Shown piece after piece: positions 1-6,139 of a stretch of 11,768 nt of DNA (position 1 is its first letter; the number at the start of each line of letters is the position of its first letter). The translations under genes and the position numbers were made by a program. The notes under the pieces were generated by a model. The model worked only from the letters and a program-made list of their open reading frames with translations. It was not told the origin of the DNA and did not search any database. The DNA comes from CAYHKY01 sp964357355 (GTDB lineage: Bacteria > Patescibacteriota > Microgenomatia > UBA10105): the NCBI GenBank assembly GCA_964357355.1, contig CAYHKY010000049.1:1-11768 (forward strand), read 5' to 3'.

Positions 1-61
1 TATTCCTCCTATACACATAGCCTACAAGATTACTAATTACGCAGCAAGTCTATTGAATGCT

Positions 62-796
62 ATGAAGCTGATCACCCTTAACATCTGGGGCGGCAGGTTA
101 AAAGAGCCGCTGCTCACATTTTTCAAGAAACACGCCGACACTGTTGACATTTTTTGTCTGCAGGAAGTGTTTCATCAGGGAAAAACCCGCTTCAAAATTT
201 TTTCCGGTACGGTGATGGATATTTATGCGCAAATTTCTGCTGTATTACCGGATTTCAATGGATTTTTTGCGACACCGCAAATAAACGAGTTCGGTTTGGC
301 TACATTTGTAAGAAATAAGATACAAGTCGTACAAACAGGCGATATGATGGTATTTCGCGATAAAAATTCTTTAGCAGGAGAAGATGGGGTGATGCTGCCA
401 AAAAACATCCAGTTTGTGAAACTCAAAAACAAAAATGAGAAATACACATTGATCAATATGCACGGATTGTGGAACGGAAAAGGTAAAACCGACACTTCGG
501 ATCGGCTCGGGCAATCACAAAAGGCCACTGCGTTTTTGCACACAGTTAAAGGAAAAAAAATATTAAGTGGAGATTTGAATTTGCTTCCGGCAACAAAAAG
601 CCTTCGTCTATTGGAAAAAGGTATGCGTAATTTGGTAAGTGAATATGAGGTAACTAGCACCAGAAGTCATTTTTATACTAAACCTGTGAAACTTGCTGAT
701 TATATTTTAGTATCTGAAGATGTAAAGGTCGAGGATTTTAAGGTGATGTCTGATGTAGTTTCCGATCATTTACCTCTTTATATAGAGTTTACTTAA
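62..796 (+). CDS. Endonuclease/exonuclease/phosphatase (EEP) fold family protein
   Basis: A 244-residue protein of the metal-dependent EEP superfamily (DNase I, AP endonuclease, sphingomyelinase and inositol phosphatase relatives), which hydrolyses phosphodiester or phosphomonoester bonds. Visible signatures in order are an N-terminal LNIWGG with N7, a LQEVF motif with metal-ligand E35, MHG with H134, GDLN with D171 and N173, and a C-terminal SDH with D235 and H236. This is the full catalytic set, so the enzyme is probably active. I chose the ATG at 62 because MKLITLN is the normal beginning of the fold; a TTG at 53 would add three residues. No clear ribosome binding site precedes either. There is no signal peptide or membrane segment, so it is probably cytoplasmic. 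The substrate (DNA, nucleotide or lipid) cannot be decided from sequence. It converges on the M23 peptidase gene. Confidence 0.88.
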   Translation: MKLITLNIWGGRLKEPLLTFFKKHADTVDIFCLQEVFHQGKTRFKIFSGTVMDIYAQISAVLPDFNGFFATPQINEFGLATFVRNKIQVVQTGDMMVFRDKNSLAGEDGVMLPKNIQFVKLKNKNEKYTLINMHGLWNGKGKTDTSDRLGQSQKATAFLHTVKGKKILSGDLNLLPATKSLRLLEKGMRNLVSEYEVTSTRSHFYTKPVKLADYILVSEDVKVEDFKVMSDVVSDHLPLYIEFT

Positions 797-821
797 AATA
801 ATTAAACGTTTATTTTATAGC

Positions 822-930
822 CTACATACTTGAAATTGTTCCGGCCATATACCCCTCTAAGCTGTTATAGCAACCTAACAGGTTTGCAAACCAGCTATGA
901 CGGGTATACATATGGTCTACGAACTTGAAA
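822..930. repeat. Diverged direct repeats bracketing the nested inverted repeat
   Basis: CTACATACTTGAAA at 822-835 and CTACGAACTTGAAA at 917-930 agree at 12 of 14 positions. Extending left to 817 and 912, 15 of 19 agree, with three of the four mismatches being transitions. They lie directly outside the inverted repeat at 845-915, like the flanks of an old insertion or the half-sites of a recombination site. The age or mechanism cannot be told from one copy. Confidence 0.5.
845..915. repeat. Nested inverted-repeat element (possible structured RNA or palindromic repeat)
   Basis: Three sets of complementary arms are stacked around one centre. The outer arms are CCATATACCC at 845-854 and GGGTATACATATGG at 902-915, which pair with a 4-base bulge. 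The middle arms are AGCTG at 860-864 and CAGCT at 892-896. The inner arms are AACCT at 872-876 and AGGTT at 880-884, with a 3-base loop. A perfect 12-base palindrome GGTTTGCAAACC at 881-892 overlaps the inner arm and could form an alternative fold. It lies in the convergent gap after the EEP gene, so it would be transcribed as part of that mRNA's 3' end. It could be a small structured RNA, a transcript-end stabiliser or a miniature palindromic repeat. Confidence 0.6.
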
Positions 931-952
931 GTACTGATTTGGACCGGGCGTG

Positions 953-971
953 TCCCGTAAGCGGGATTTTT
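953..971 (+). terminator. Putative intrinsic terminator after the EEP gene
   Basis: Stem TCCCG at 953-957, loop TAAG, stem CGGGA at 962-966, then TTTTT at 967-971. It would stop + strand transcription 157 bases past the EEP stop codon and just before the convergent M23 gene. The stem is short (5 bp) and the T-run is only five bases, so efficiency is uncertain. The reverse strand has no T-run after the hairpin, so it would not serve the M23 gene. An upstream CGGG at 945-948 can compete for the CCCG arm. Confidence 0.5.
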
Positions 972-984
972 GGATTTGCGATAC

Positions 985-1689
985 TTATTGCAGGGAAGCG
1001 TTAAAAATTGGTGCAGCTGACGGAGTTGCAGAAAATGAAGCGATACGGCCATAAGCACCGTCGTATTTGATGTCTGCGGATTTAATAGGTAATATCTCCA
1101 GAGGATTGACGGTTTTACCATGTTGGTACACTTCAAGATGCAAATGGTTTCCGGTTGACCAGCCGGTTGAACCGACTTTCCCTAACAACTCGCCGCGCTC
1201 AATTTTTCGCCCGGCAACTGTGGAAATTTCTGACAAATGGGCGTAAAGCGAAGTGACATGATGATTGTGAGAGACGATGACGTGTTTGCCATAACCAAAA
1301 ATTGTATATCCTGCATACGATACGACACCGGATTCAAGCGCATAAACCGGAGTTCCTAAAGGCGCAGTCATGTCGATTCCCGGATGCCAGAAAGAAAAAT
1401 TTTGTGAAAGATGAAAATCAGTGAGGGGAATTTCATATGTTGATTCGGTGGTCGGTGTTACTTGAATAGGAGTATTTTGCAGCCCGGCAGTAGTAGCTAA
1501 GTTTATGTTTGAACTCAAATCTTGTGCCTGGGGTGTGACCACGCTGGTAATAATCACAGCCGCTACCAGACCGCGTCCGAAAACTCTTTTGATACCTGAC
1601 TTCTCAAACAGTTTGCTGGCCCAAAGGCTCATCGCCTGTCGGCCATTGACTGTTTGAAAAAGGGGGAGTGAAAATAGACGTTTTAACAT
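985..1689 (-). CDS. M23 family metallopeptidase (LytM/lysostaphin-like), membrane-anchored
   Basis: A 234-residue zinc endopeptidase predicted to cleave peptide cross-bridges in cell-wall peptidoglycan. Residues 40-53 form a hydrophobic segment after a basic stretch, so it is probably a membrane-anchored or exported protein with its catalytic domain outside. The M23 domain covers roughly residues 88-200. Its zinc ligands are H102 and D106 in HPGID and H184 in HLH; H151 in YAHLS and H182 match the catalytic histidines. All are present, so it is not a degenerate LytM activator. The C-terminus from about 205 is a low-complexity Ser/Ala tail. The ATG at 1689 is used; M20 is a possible internal start and also fits the SLW-type N-terminus that I recall in CPR M23 proteins. 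It is divergent from the PEGA/SH3b gene, consistent with a shared envelope role. Confidence 0.9.
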   Translation of the reverse strand: MLKRLFSLPLFQTVNGRQAMSLWASKLFEKSGIKRVFGRGLVAAVIITSVVTPQAQDLSSNINLATTAGLQNTPIQVTPTTESTYEIPLTDFHLSQNFSFWHPGIDMTAPLGTPVYALESGVVSYAGYTIFGYGKHVIVSHNHHVTSLYAHLSEISTVAGRKIERGELLGKVGSTGWSTGNHLHLEVYQHGKTVNPLEILPIKSADIKYDGAYGRIASFSATPSAAPIFNASLQ

Positions 1690-1716
1690 AAGCGGGTAAG
1701 CTCGGAACAGGTCGTT

Positions 1717-1745
1717 AGTTTAACATAAAAGACCTATCAGGTCAA
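1717..1745 (-). promoter_or_regulatory. sigma70-like promoter of the M23 peptidase gene
   Basis: Read on the minus strand: -35 TTGACC (1740-1745), 17-base spacer, -10 TAAACT (1717-1722) with a TG one base upstream, giving an extended -10. The predicted start of transcription leaves a leader of about 20 bases before the ATG at 1689. This is among the best promoters in the window, but it is inferred only from sequence match. Confidence 0.55.
1731..1743. promoter_or_regulatory. Small palindrome within the M23 promoter (possible operator)
   Basis: GACCT at 1731-1735 and AGGTC at 1739-1743 form a perfect 5-bp inverted repeat around a 3-base centre. It covers part of the spacer and the -35 box of the peptidase promoter, where a bound repressor would block polymerase. 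No regulator is encoded nearby, and a 5-bp arm can arise by chance. Confidence 0.25.
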
Positions 1746-1824
1746 ATATTACAGGATATTATTTGAGGCTGAAAATCTCCGTACAATAATGCGTGTAGAG
1801 TCGAGAATTATGGGTCTCATGCAT

Positions 1825-1853
1825 TTGCTAAACTGAAATAATTATGCTATAAC
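1825..1853 (+). promoter_or_regulatory. sigma70-like promoter of the PEGA/SH3b gene
   Basis: -35 TTGCTA (1825-1830), 17-base spacer, -10 TATAAC (1848-1853) preceded by TG at 1845-1846 (extended -10). Transcription should begin near 1860, about 13 bases before the chosen ATG at 1873. This also argues against the TTG at 1858 as start codon, which would sit at or before the first transcribed base. Confidence 0.55.
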
Positions 1854-1872
1854 ATTTTTGAGATTAACTGCA

Positions 1873-2814
1873 ATGAAAAAGATTCTTCTTATTCTTTTAG
1901 GACTTGTTTTATTAGGAATAGGTGCGTTTGTCATCTTCAAATTAACTACAGCAGGAGGGGGTAAAGCAATTTTAAAAGTAAACTCTACTCCTGAAGCTGT
2001 TATTTTCCTCAACAATCAAAATATCGGTAAAACTCCATTTGAAGACAAAGTTGATGCTGGAGAATATACCTTGAAACTGACAGTGGAATCAAGCACAAAA
2101 CAATATGCTCCTTGGGAAGAAAAAATAAAGCTTACTCCAAATTTGCTGACTTATGTAAATCGGAACTTAGGTGAAACGGAAATACTTTCTGGTGGGGAAG
2201 TGTTGACGTTGGAAAAAATATCAGAAAATGAAGCCCAGATTGCAGTTGTGTCGACTCCTGATGGTGCGACTATCACAGTAGGCGGTGAGGAAAAAGGAAC
2301 AACGCCTAAGATATTGCAGGATCTAAAACCGGGCAGTTATGAGCTTGCCGTGAGTTCACAGGGTTATGAAACCAGAAACGTCAAGATCAAAACTACCGCC
2401 GGTTACAAATTGAATGGCGTGTTTCATTTGATTCGTGCAGCTGGAATTGGTGAGGAAACTGAGGGCCTTGGTTCTAAACCAGACAGCAGTCCCACCGCGT
2501 CACCGACTACGACTCCCAAACCCAAAGTCTCGTCCAAGCCGACGCCAAAAGCCTCATCCGTACCAAGTGTAACTCCTAAGCCAGGGGCAAAAGCATCACC
2601 GCCAGACAAGCCTTATGTAGAAATTCTTGATACTCCGACCGGGTTTTTGCGGGTTCGCAAAGAGCCAAATACGTCTGGTGAAGAAATAGGTCGGGTAAGC
2701 CCCGGAGAATATTATTCCATGCTCGATGAAGACAATAACGGTTGGTATAAAATCGAGTACGAAATTGATAAAGAAGGTTGGATCTCGAGCCAATACGCGA
2801 AGAAGTTTGAGTAA
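1873..2814 (+). CDS. Membrane-anchored PEGA-PEGA-SH3b protein
   Basis: A 313-residue protein with an N-terminal hydrophobic helix (residues 4-23) after MKK, acting as an uncleaved anchor or signal peptide. Two PEGA-type beta domains follow: residues 32-98 (STPEAVIFLNN, GKTPF, AGEYTLKL) and 122-187 (STPDGATITVGG, GTTPK, PGSYELAV). Residues 195-246 are a Pro/Ser/Thr/Lys linker with repeated TPKP-like units, typical of wall-spanning stretches. The C-terminal bacterial SH3 domain (247-311) shows LRVRKEPN and GWISSQY signatures. PEGA domains occur in surface proteins, and SH3b domains commonly bind peptidoglycan or short peptides. The protein therefore probably sits in the membrane and touches the wall. 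The start is the ATG at 1873; the in-frame TTG at 1858 is too close to the promoter. It ends 5 bases from the convergent gene at 2820. Confidence 0.85.
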   Translation: MKKILLILLGLVLLGIGAFVIFKLTTAGGGKAILKVNSTPEAVIFLNNQNIGKTPFEDKVDAGEYTLKLTVESSTKQYAPWEEKIKLTPNLLTYVNRNLGETEILSGGEVLTLEKISENEAQIAVVSTPDGATITVGGEEKGTTPKILQDLKPGSYELAVSSQGYETRNVKIKTTAGYKLNGVFHLIRAAGIGEETEGLGSKPDSSPTASPTTTPKPKVSSKPTPKASSVPSVTPKPGAKASPPDKPYVEILDTPTGFLRVRKEPNTSGEEIGRVSPGEYYSMLDEDNNGWYKIEYEIDKEGWISSQYAKKFE

Positions 2815-2819
2815 GGCAT

Positions 2820-3716
2820 TTAACTTTGTGGTTTTGGACTTGCAAACTCTAACCTAGCAAGATTTTTTATTTGCGGAAGATTTAGTTGTTCAGTTATCAC
2901 TTTATTTAAGTCTCTATTAAGCATCTCAAGAGTTTTTTGGAAGAATATTGTGGATAAACCGACCGTACTTCCAGCAATCATCCCCATAACATTAGAGGTG
3001 TTTAAGCTTGTGACAGCTATTGTGGATCCTAATAATGCTGCTCCGGGAAAAAATTTCCATGCCTCCCTAAAGGCTTTATACATACGTTCTCTTTCTTTAA
3101 CTGCTACCCTAAGTTTTGTAAAGGCAGTAATTTCAGGTTCAGGAATTTGATTTTTATGTGTAACTTTAATATCCGTAACTGGTTGTATTGGTATTTGTGA
3201 AAACCAAGAAGTATCATCCTCAAGTTTAGTGGGAGCTTCCCCACGGATAAATATTTTTGTAATCAGATCATCTTCAGTTTGACTGACAATTTCTGTTCGT
3301 GCTTGATTAGTTACAGGTATTAATTGAAATGATGATTCATATTGTTCGTTTCCTATAGCCTTTCTTCCAAATAATAAGTAATGAGTCTGTTTTTTATCTT
3401 CTTCGGGGTGTACTACTGCAATTACCCTGGAAGGTTTTTTATGAATTCCGGAACCGGATAAATTAGGTACTATTGGTGGTTCGTTATTAGGCCACTCAGT
3501 GTATAGCATTTCAGTGTTTACTAAAGATACTATCCAACTTTTGCCATTTATTGAGAGTTGATCATTTGGAAGCAAGGGAGGGTGAGTGCGGGTACGATCT
3601 GCTTGTTTTCTAGTTTCTTTTTCTAGCCAACTTCTGGCCAAATCAGTAAAATCTATTTTTTCTGTATCATTATTAGGTATTGTATCAATGTTTTGAATTT
3701 CATTCATATTTAACAT
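2820..3716 (-). CDS. Hypothetical protein with a C-terminal hydrophobic hairpin
   Basis: I do not recognise this 298-residue protein. Residues 1-45 are polar and probably disordered. Residues 50-185 look like a mixed alpha/beta soluble region with short strands such as WIVSLV (61-66), RVIAVVHP (97-104) and THYLLFGR (111-118). Residues 200-222 form a charged helix. Two hydrophobic stretches follow (223-238 and 243-259) separated by a short LNTSN turn, then a second charged helix (262-280). That layout suggests membrane insertion by a re-entrant or two-helix hairpin, with both ends on the same side. It is the last gene of the minus-strand run, 10 bases after the UbiA stop. Three 60-base lines I counted here are 22, 32 and 38% GC, against 43% in two lines from the glycan genes, which may indicate later acquisition or weak selection. 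An alternative ATG lies three codons in. Confidence 0.65.
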   Translation of the reverse strand: MLNMNEIQNIDTIPNNDTEKIDFTDLARSWLEKETRKQADRTRTHPPLLPNDQLSINGKSWIVSLVNTEMLYTEWPNNEPPIVPNLSGSGIHKKPSRVIAVVHPEEDKKQTHYLLFGRKAIGNEQYESSFQLIPVTNQARTEIVSQTEDDLITKIFIRGEAPTKLEDDTSWFSQIPIQPVTDIKVTHKNQIPEPEITAFTKLRVAVKERERMYKAFREAWKFFPGAALLGSTIAVTSLNTSNVMGMIAGSTVGLSTIFFQKTLEMLNRDLNKVITEQLNLPQIKNLARLEFASPKPQS

Positions 3717-3726
3717 CTTTAAAAAA

Positions 3727-4665
3727 TTACCCGCCTATAAGATAAATGATAGCAACAGCTGCAAGTCCCCAGAGAATGACAGTGGTCAGAAGGGGAATGT
3801 CGCTGGTCAAAATCTTCTCCGGTGATTCGCCTTTGCCTTCATAAATCAGCTGCATGTACCGCATAATGCCAAACAAGACAAAAGGTAAAGTGACCATCAG
3901 CCATTTGCGGTCAGGGGGAAATGTCTCAGTCAAAAAAATCCGGTATGCCCAACGGGACTCGGGAGGCCGTTCCAAAAACGAATAAAATGAATATGTAATC
4001 CAAGTTGAATTGGCAAACATCGCAGTATATGTGTCCAAGAGCCTTTCTGAATAATGGCCAAGCGATGCCCGTGTTTCACGCGGTTTGGCACCTTCGTAAT
4101 TTTGTATAAGGGTGAGTTCAGACCGACGTTTTCCGATAGCCAAAAATAAAGACAGTGAAAATACTGCCAGTGACAGCCATATAGAAAGGTGATATCCGGT
4201 TGCCGCTTCTCCCGCATATACGCGTAAGAAATAAGCCAGAGCAATAATGAGGATGTCAATGACTGCAAAGTGTTTAAAAAAAAGTGTGTAAGAAAAAGAC
4301 AATAACGCAAACAATACTGTCAGCGTAAAAAACGAACTGTTTACCAGGTAACTTATTGGTAATCCTATTAACAGCAAAATGAGTGAAAGGAATATTGCTA
4401 AAGGAACGGACAGTGCTCCGCTGGCAACCGGGCGGTTTTTTTTGAACGGGTGTTTCCGATCTTTTGGAGCATCCATGACGTCATTGAATAGATAATTTGA
4501 AGAGGAGATAGCACAAAAAACAAAGAACGCCTGAATTGTAGTCGTCAGAAGCGGGATGGTGAATAGTTGCCCCGTAAAAATAATTGAGGCGAACAATGCT
4601 AAATTCTTGAGCCATTGTCTTGGCCGAACCGCTTTAAAAATAGCAAACAGCAGGTTGATGTTCAT
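3727..4665 (-). CDS. UbiA-family prenyltransferase, decaprenyl-phosphate phosphoribosyltransferase-like
   Basis: A 312-residue polytopic membrane enzyme of the UbiA superfamily. It most resembles the branch that transfers 5-phosphoribose from PRPP to polyprenyl phosphate (Rv3806c type) and so starts synthesis of lipid-linked pentose donors. The first Asp-rich motif is N61-D62 with D65, D69-R70, K71-H72-P73 and R78-P79. The second acidic region has D137 followed by LRVYAGEAA (148-155). A GKRRSEL motif (178-184) is typical of this subfamily rather than of ubiquinone or haem enzymes. About eight hydrophobic segments are visible. The ATG overlaps the upstream WecA-like gene by an ATGA (4662-4665), so translation is probably coupled. 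The substrate is inferred from motif resemblance; no epimerase or oxidase of the pathway is in the window. Confidence 0.82.
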   Translation of the reverse strand: MNINLLFAIFKAVRPRQWLKNLALFASIIFTGQLFTIPLLTTTIQAFFVFCAISSSNYLFNDVMDAPKDRKHPFKKNRPVASGALSVPLAIFLSLILLLIGLPISYLVNSSFFTLTVLFALLSFSYTLFFKHFAVIDILIIALAYFLRVYAGEAATGYHLSIWLSLAVFSLSLFLAIGKRRSELTLIQNYEGAKPRETRASLGHYSERLLDTYTAMFANSTWITYSFYSFLERPPESRWAYRIFLTETFPPDRKWLMVTLPFVLFGIMRYMQLIYEGKGESPEKILTSDIPLLTTVILWGLAAVAIIYLIGG

Positions 4666-5753
4666 GAGCGTACGAGCATGCGCTTTTTTTTATTTCTATT
4701 ATGTTGGATAAAATATGACACTCCAATCACCAGCACCATAAATGTGACTACAACTATCAAAAATGCGAATAATTTTTGTTCGCGGTTAAAAAGAAGGGTC
4801 AGCACGCCCAGTATAGTCGAAATACCCCAGTAAAACAACGCGATCCGGCGCCTGCCCCAACCCAATGTAAGTAACTGGTGATGAAGGTGTTGGCGGTCTC
4901 CTACAAAAGGGGATTGTTTGCGGGCAGTTCTTCTAAACACCGTATAAACCGCGTCAAGCATGGGAACAGCCAGGACTAAAAGAGCTGATCCGACTTTGTT
5001 GCCTGACAGAATAGCCAGAGTGGCAATCATGAGGCCCGCCAATGTTTTTCCACCATATCCGGGCATGACTTTTTGCGGATAAAAATTCCAGGGTAAAAAA
5101 CCCAGGTATGCCCCAGCAGTGATAAAAGCCAGACTGGCAACTATCAACTGCGATATGTCGTGCGCCGAAAATCTGAGGCTGGAAATGCCAATGATAAATG
5201 CGGTGATTGCCACAAACCCGGGCATTTGCCCGTCAACTCCACTGGACCAGCCAACGATATTCATGGTCCACACGATCCATACCACTGCAAAAATATCTGC
5301 CCAAACCAATATGGAATGTGTTCCAAATAAGGTGAATGTTATTCTCCACACATCAAGGTGGATGACTCCGCCTAAAGGGTTAGTGACAAAAGGAACACCG
5401 ATTCCGGCTCCAACTACGAAGAGAGCTGTGATGATATTTCCCAAAAAACGCACATATGGAGAAAGGTCTTTTTTATCATCCCACAGACCGATGGCAGTTG
5501 TGAGAATCATCGCCATCACAATACCCATTAGAGATTTGCTTAACGGTAAAAATATGAGTGCGGGAATAAGTATTCCTGCTAACAGTGCAATCCCCCCAGC
5601 CCGGGGAATGATGCCTGAATGAGTATGGGCTGGATGAGCCCGTTTAGTAGCGTCGTCGACCAATCCAAAGCGACGAGCGTGTGACATAACCAGCGGCGTG
5701 AAAAAAAACGTGATCGCTGCGGCTGCTAATGTAGGTATAATAAATGGCAACAT
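4662..5753 (-). CDS. WecA/TagO/MraY-family phosphoglycosyl transferase (GT4-like, polytopic), variant active site
   Basis: A 363-residue integral membrane enzyme of the polyprenyl-phosphate N-acetylhexosamine-1-phosphate transferase family, which loads a sugar phosphate from a UDP-sugar onto the lipid carrier. Around ten hydrophobic helices are present. Family landmarks are RAHP and IPRAGG (38-54), GLWDD with D92-D93, MNIVGWSSGVDG (164-175), LPWNF (220-224), PMLDAVYT with D267, and GDRQHLHH (285-292). The MNIVGWSSGVDG stretch corresponds to the usual NxxDGxDG, but its first Asp is Ser (S171). The region 230-240 (MPGYGGKTLAG) occupies the place of the usual MGDxGS, so that Asp is also absent. 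I place it nearer WecA/TagO than MraY because of the H-L-H-H motif. The start codon overlaps the upstream stop as TAATG, and the stop overlaps the UbiA start as ATGA. Confidence 0.85.
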   Translation of the reverse strand: MLPFIIPTLAAAAITFFFTPLVMSHARRFGLVDDATKRAHPAHTHSGIIPRAGGIALLAGILIPALIFLPLSKSLMGIVMAMILTTAIGLWDDKKDLSPYVRFLGNIITALFVVGAGIGVPFVTNPLGGVIHLDVWRITFTLFGTHSILVWADIFAVVWIVWTMNIVGWSSGVDGQMPGFVAITAFIIGISSLRFSAHDISQLIVASLAFITAGAYLGFLPWNFYPQKVMPGYGGKTLAGLMIATLAILSGNKVGSALLVLAVPMLDAVYTVFRRTARKQSPFVGDRQHLHHQLLTLGWGRRRIALFYWGISTILGVLTLLFNREQKLFAFLIVVVTFMVLVIGVSYFIQHNRNKKKRMLVRS

Positions 5754-6139
5754 TAAGTCATTAATAAAATTATTTGTATAAGCGTGGCCTGGATGAGAAG
5801 TGTAATGAATGTAACTCCAAATATAAGCAGAAACGATAAATACCGGTAACTTCGGTAGAGCAGTGATGCAAGACCCATAATTACAAAAACATTAAAAACT
5901 TGGATGAGGAGTAAAAGCGTCAGAAAATAAGGTGGTGCCAGTTGTTCTTCTCCCCACGGAAGCGAATAAAAAAGCGGCACGAGCGGCGGAAGTCTTTGCC
6001 AAGACCAGATCATCACAGCGCCGGTCACCAGTGTGGTGAAAGCATTTATCCGCAGACACCAAAGTACGGCTGATTCATTTATAAAAGCCTGCAGCCGCAA
6101 TTTTAGTTCCGTCCCGAAAATTTGACTTGCAATTTTCAT
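5753..6139 (-). CDS. Small multi-pass membrane protein (DUF1648-like), coupled to glycosyltransferase genes
   Basis: A 128-residue protein beginning with the ATG at 6139, which overlaps the GT39 stop as ATGA; the longer reading up to 6226 lies wholly inside the GT39 gene and is not needed. Three hydrophobic helices are visible at about residues 27-44, 61-86 and 92-126. The segment RLPPLVPLFYSLPWGEEQ, after the first helix, resembles the LPxxxPxHF...G pattern of DUF1648 and SdpI-like membrane proteins, though this is only a resemblance. A GGAAA lies about eight bases before the start. Its place between two glycan enzymes, with overlaps on both sides, suggests it works with one of them, for example as a subunit or stabiliser. 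Function is otherwise unknown. Confidence 0.75.
   Translation of the reverse strand: MKIASQIFGTELKLRLQAFINESAVLWCLRINAFTTLVTGAVMIWSWQRLPPLVPLFYSLPWGEEQLAPPYFLTLLLLIQVFNVFVIMGLASLLYRSYRYLSFLLIFGVTFITLLIQATLIQIILLMT

Noticed and set aside
223..660. 145-codon minus-strand open frame
   Set aside because: It is a shadow of the EEP gene, which has a complete catalytic motif set.
822..1136. 104-codon minus-strand open frame over the intergenic repeat and the M23 3' end
   Set aside because: It lies partly in another frame of the well-supported M23 gene, shows no domain and runs through the inverted-repeat element.
5119..5622. 167-codon plus-strand open frame
   Set aside because: It is antisense to the WecA-like gene, whose motifs and membrane helices are clear; its translation resembles no protein.
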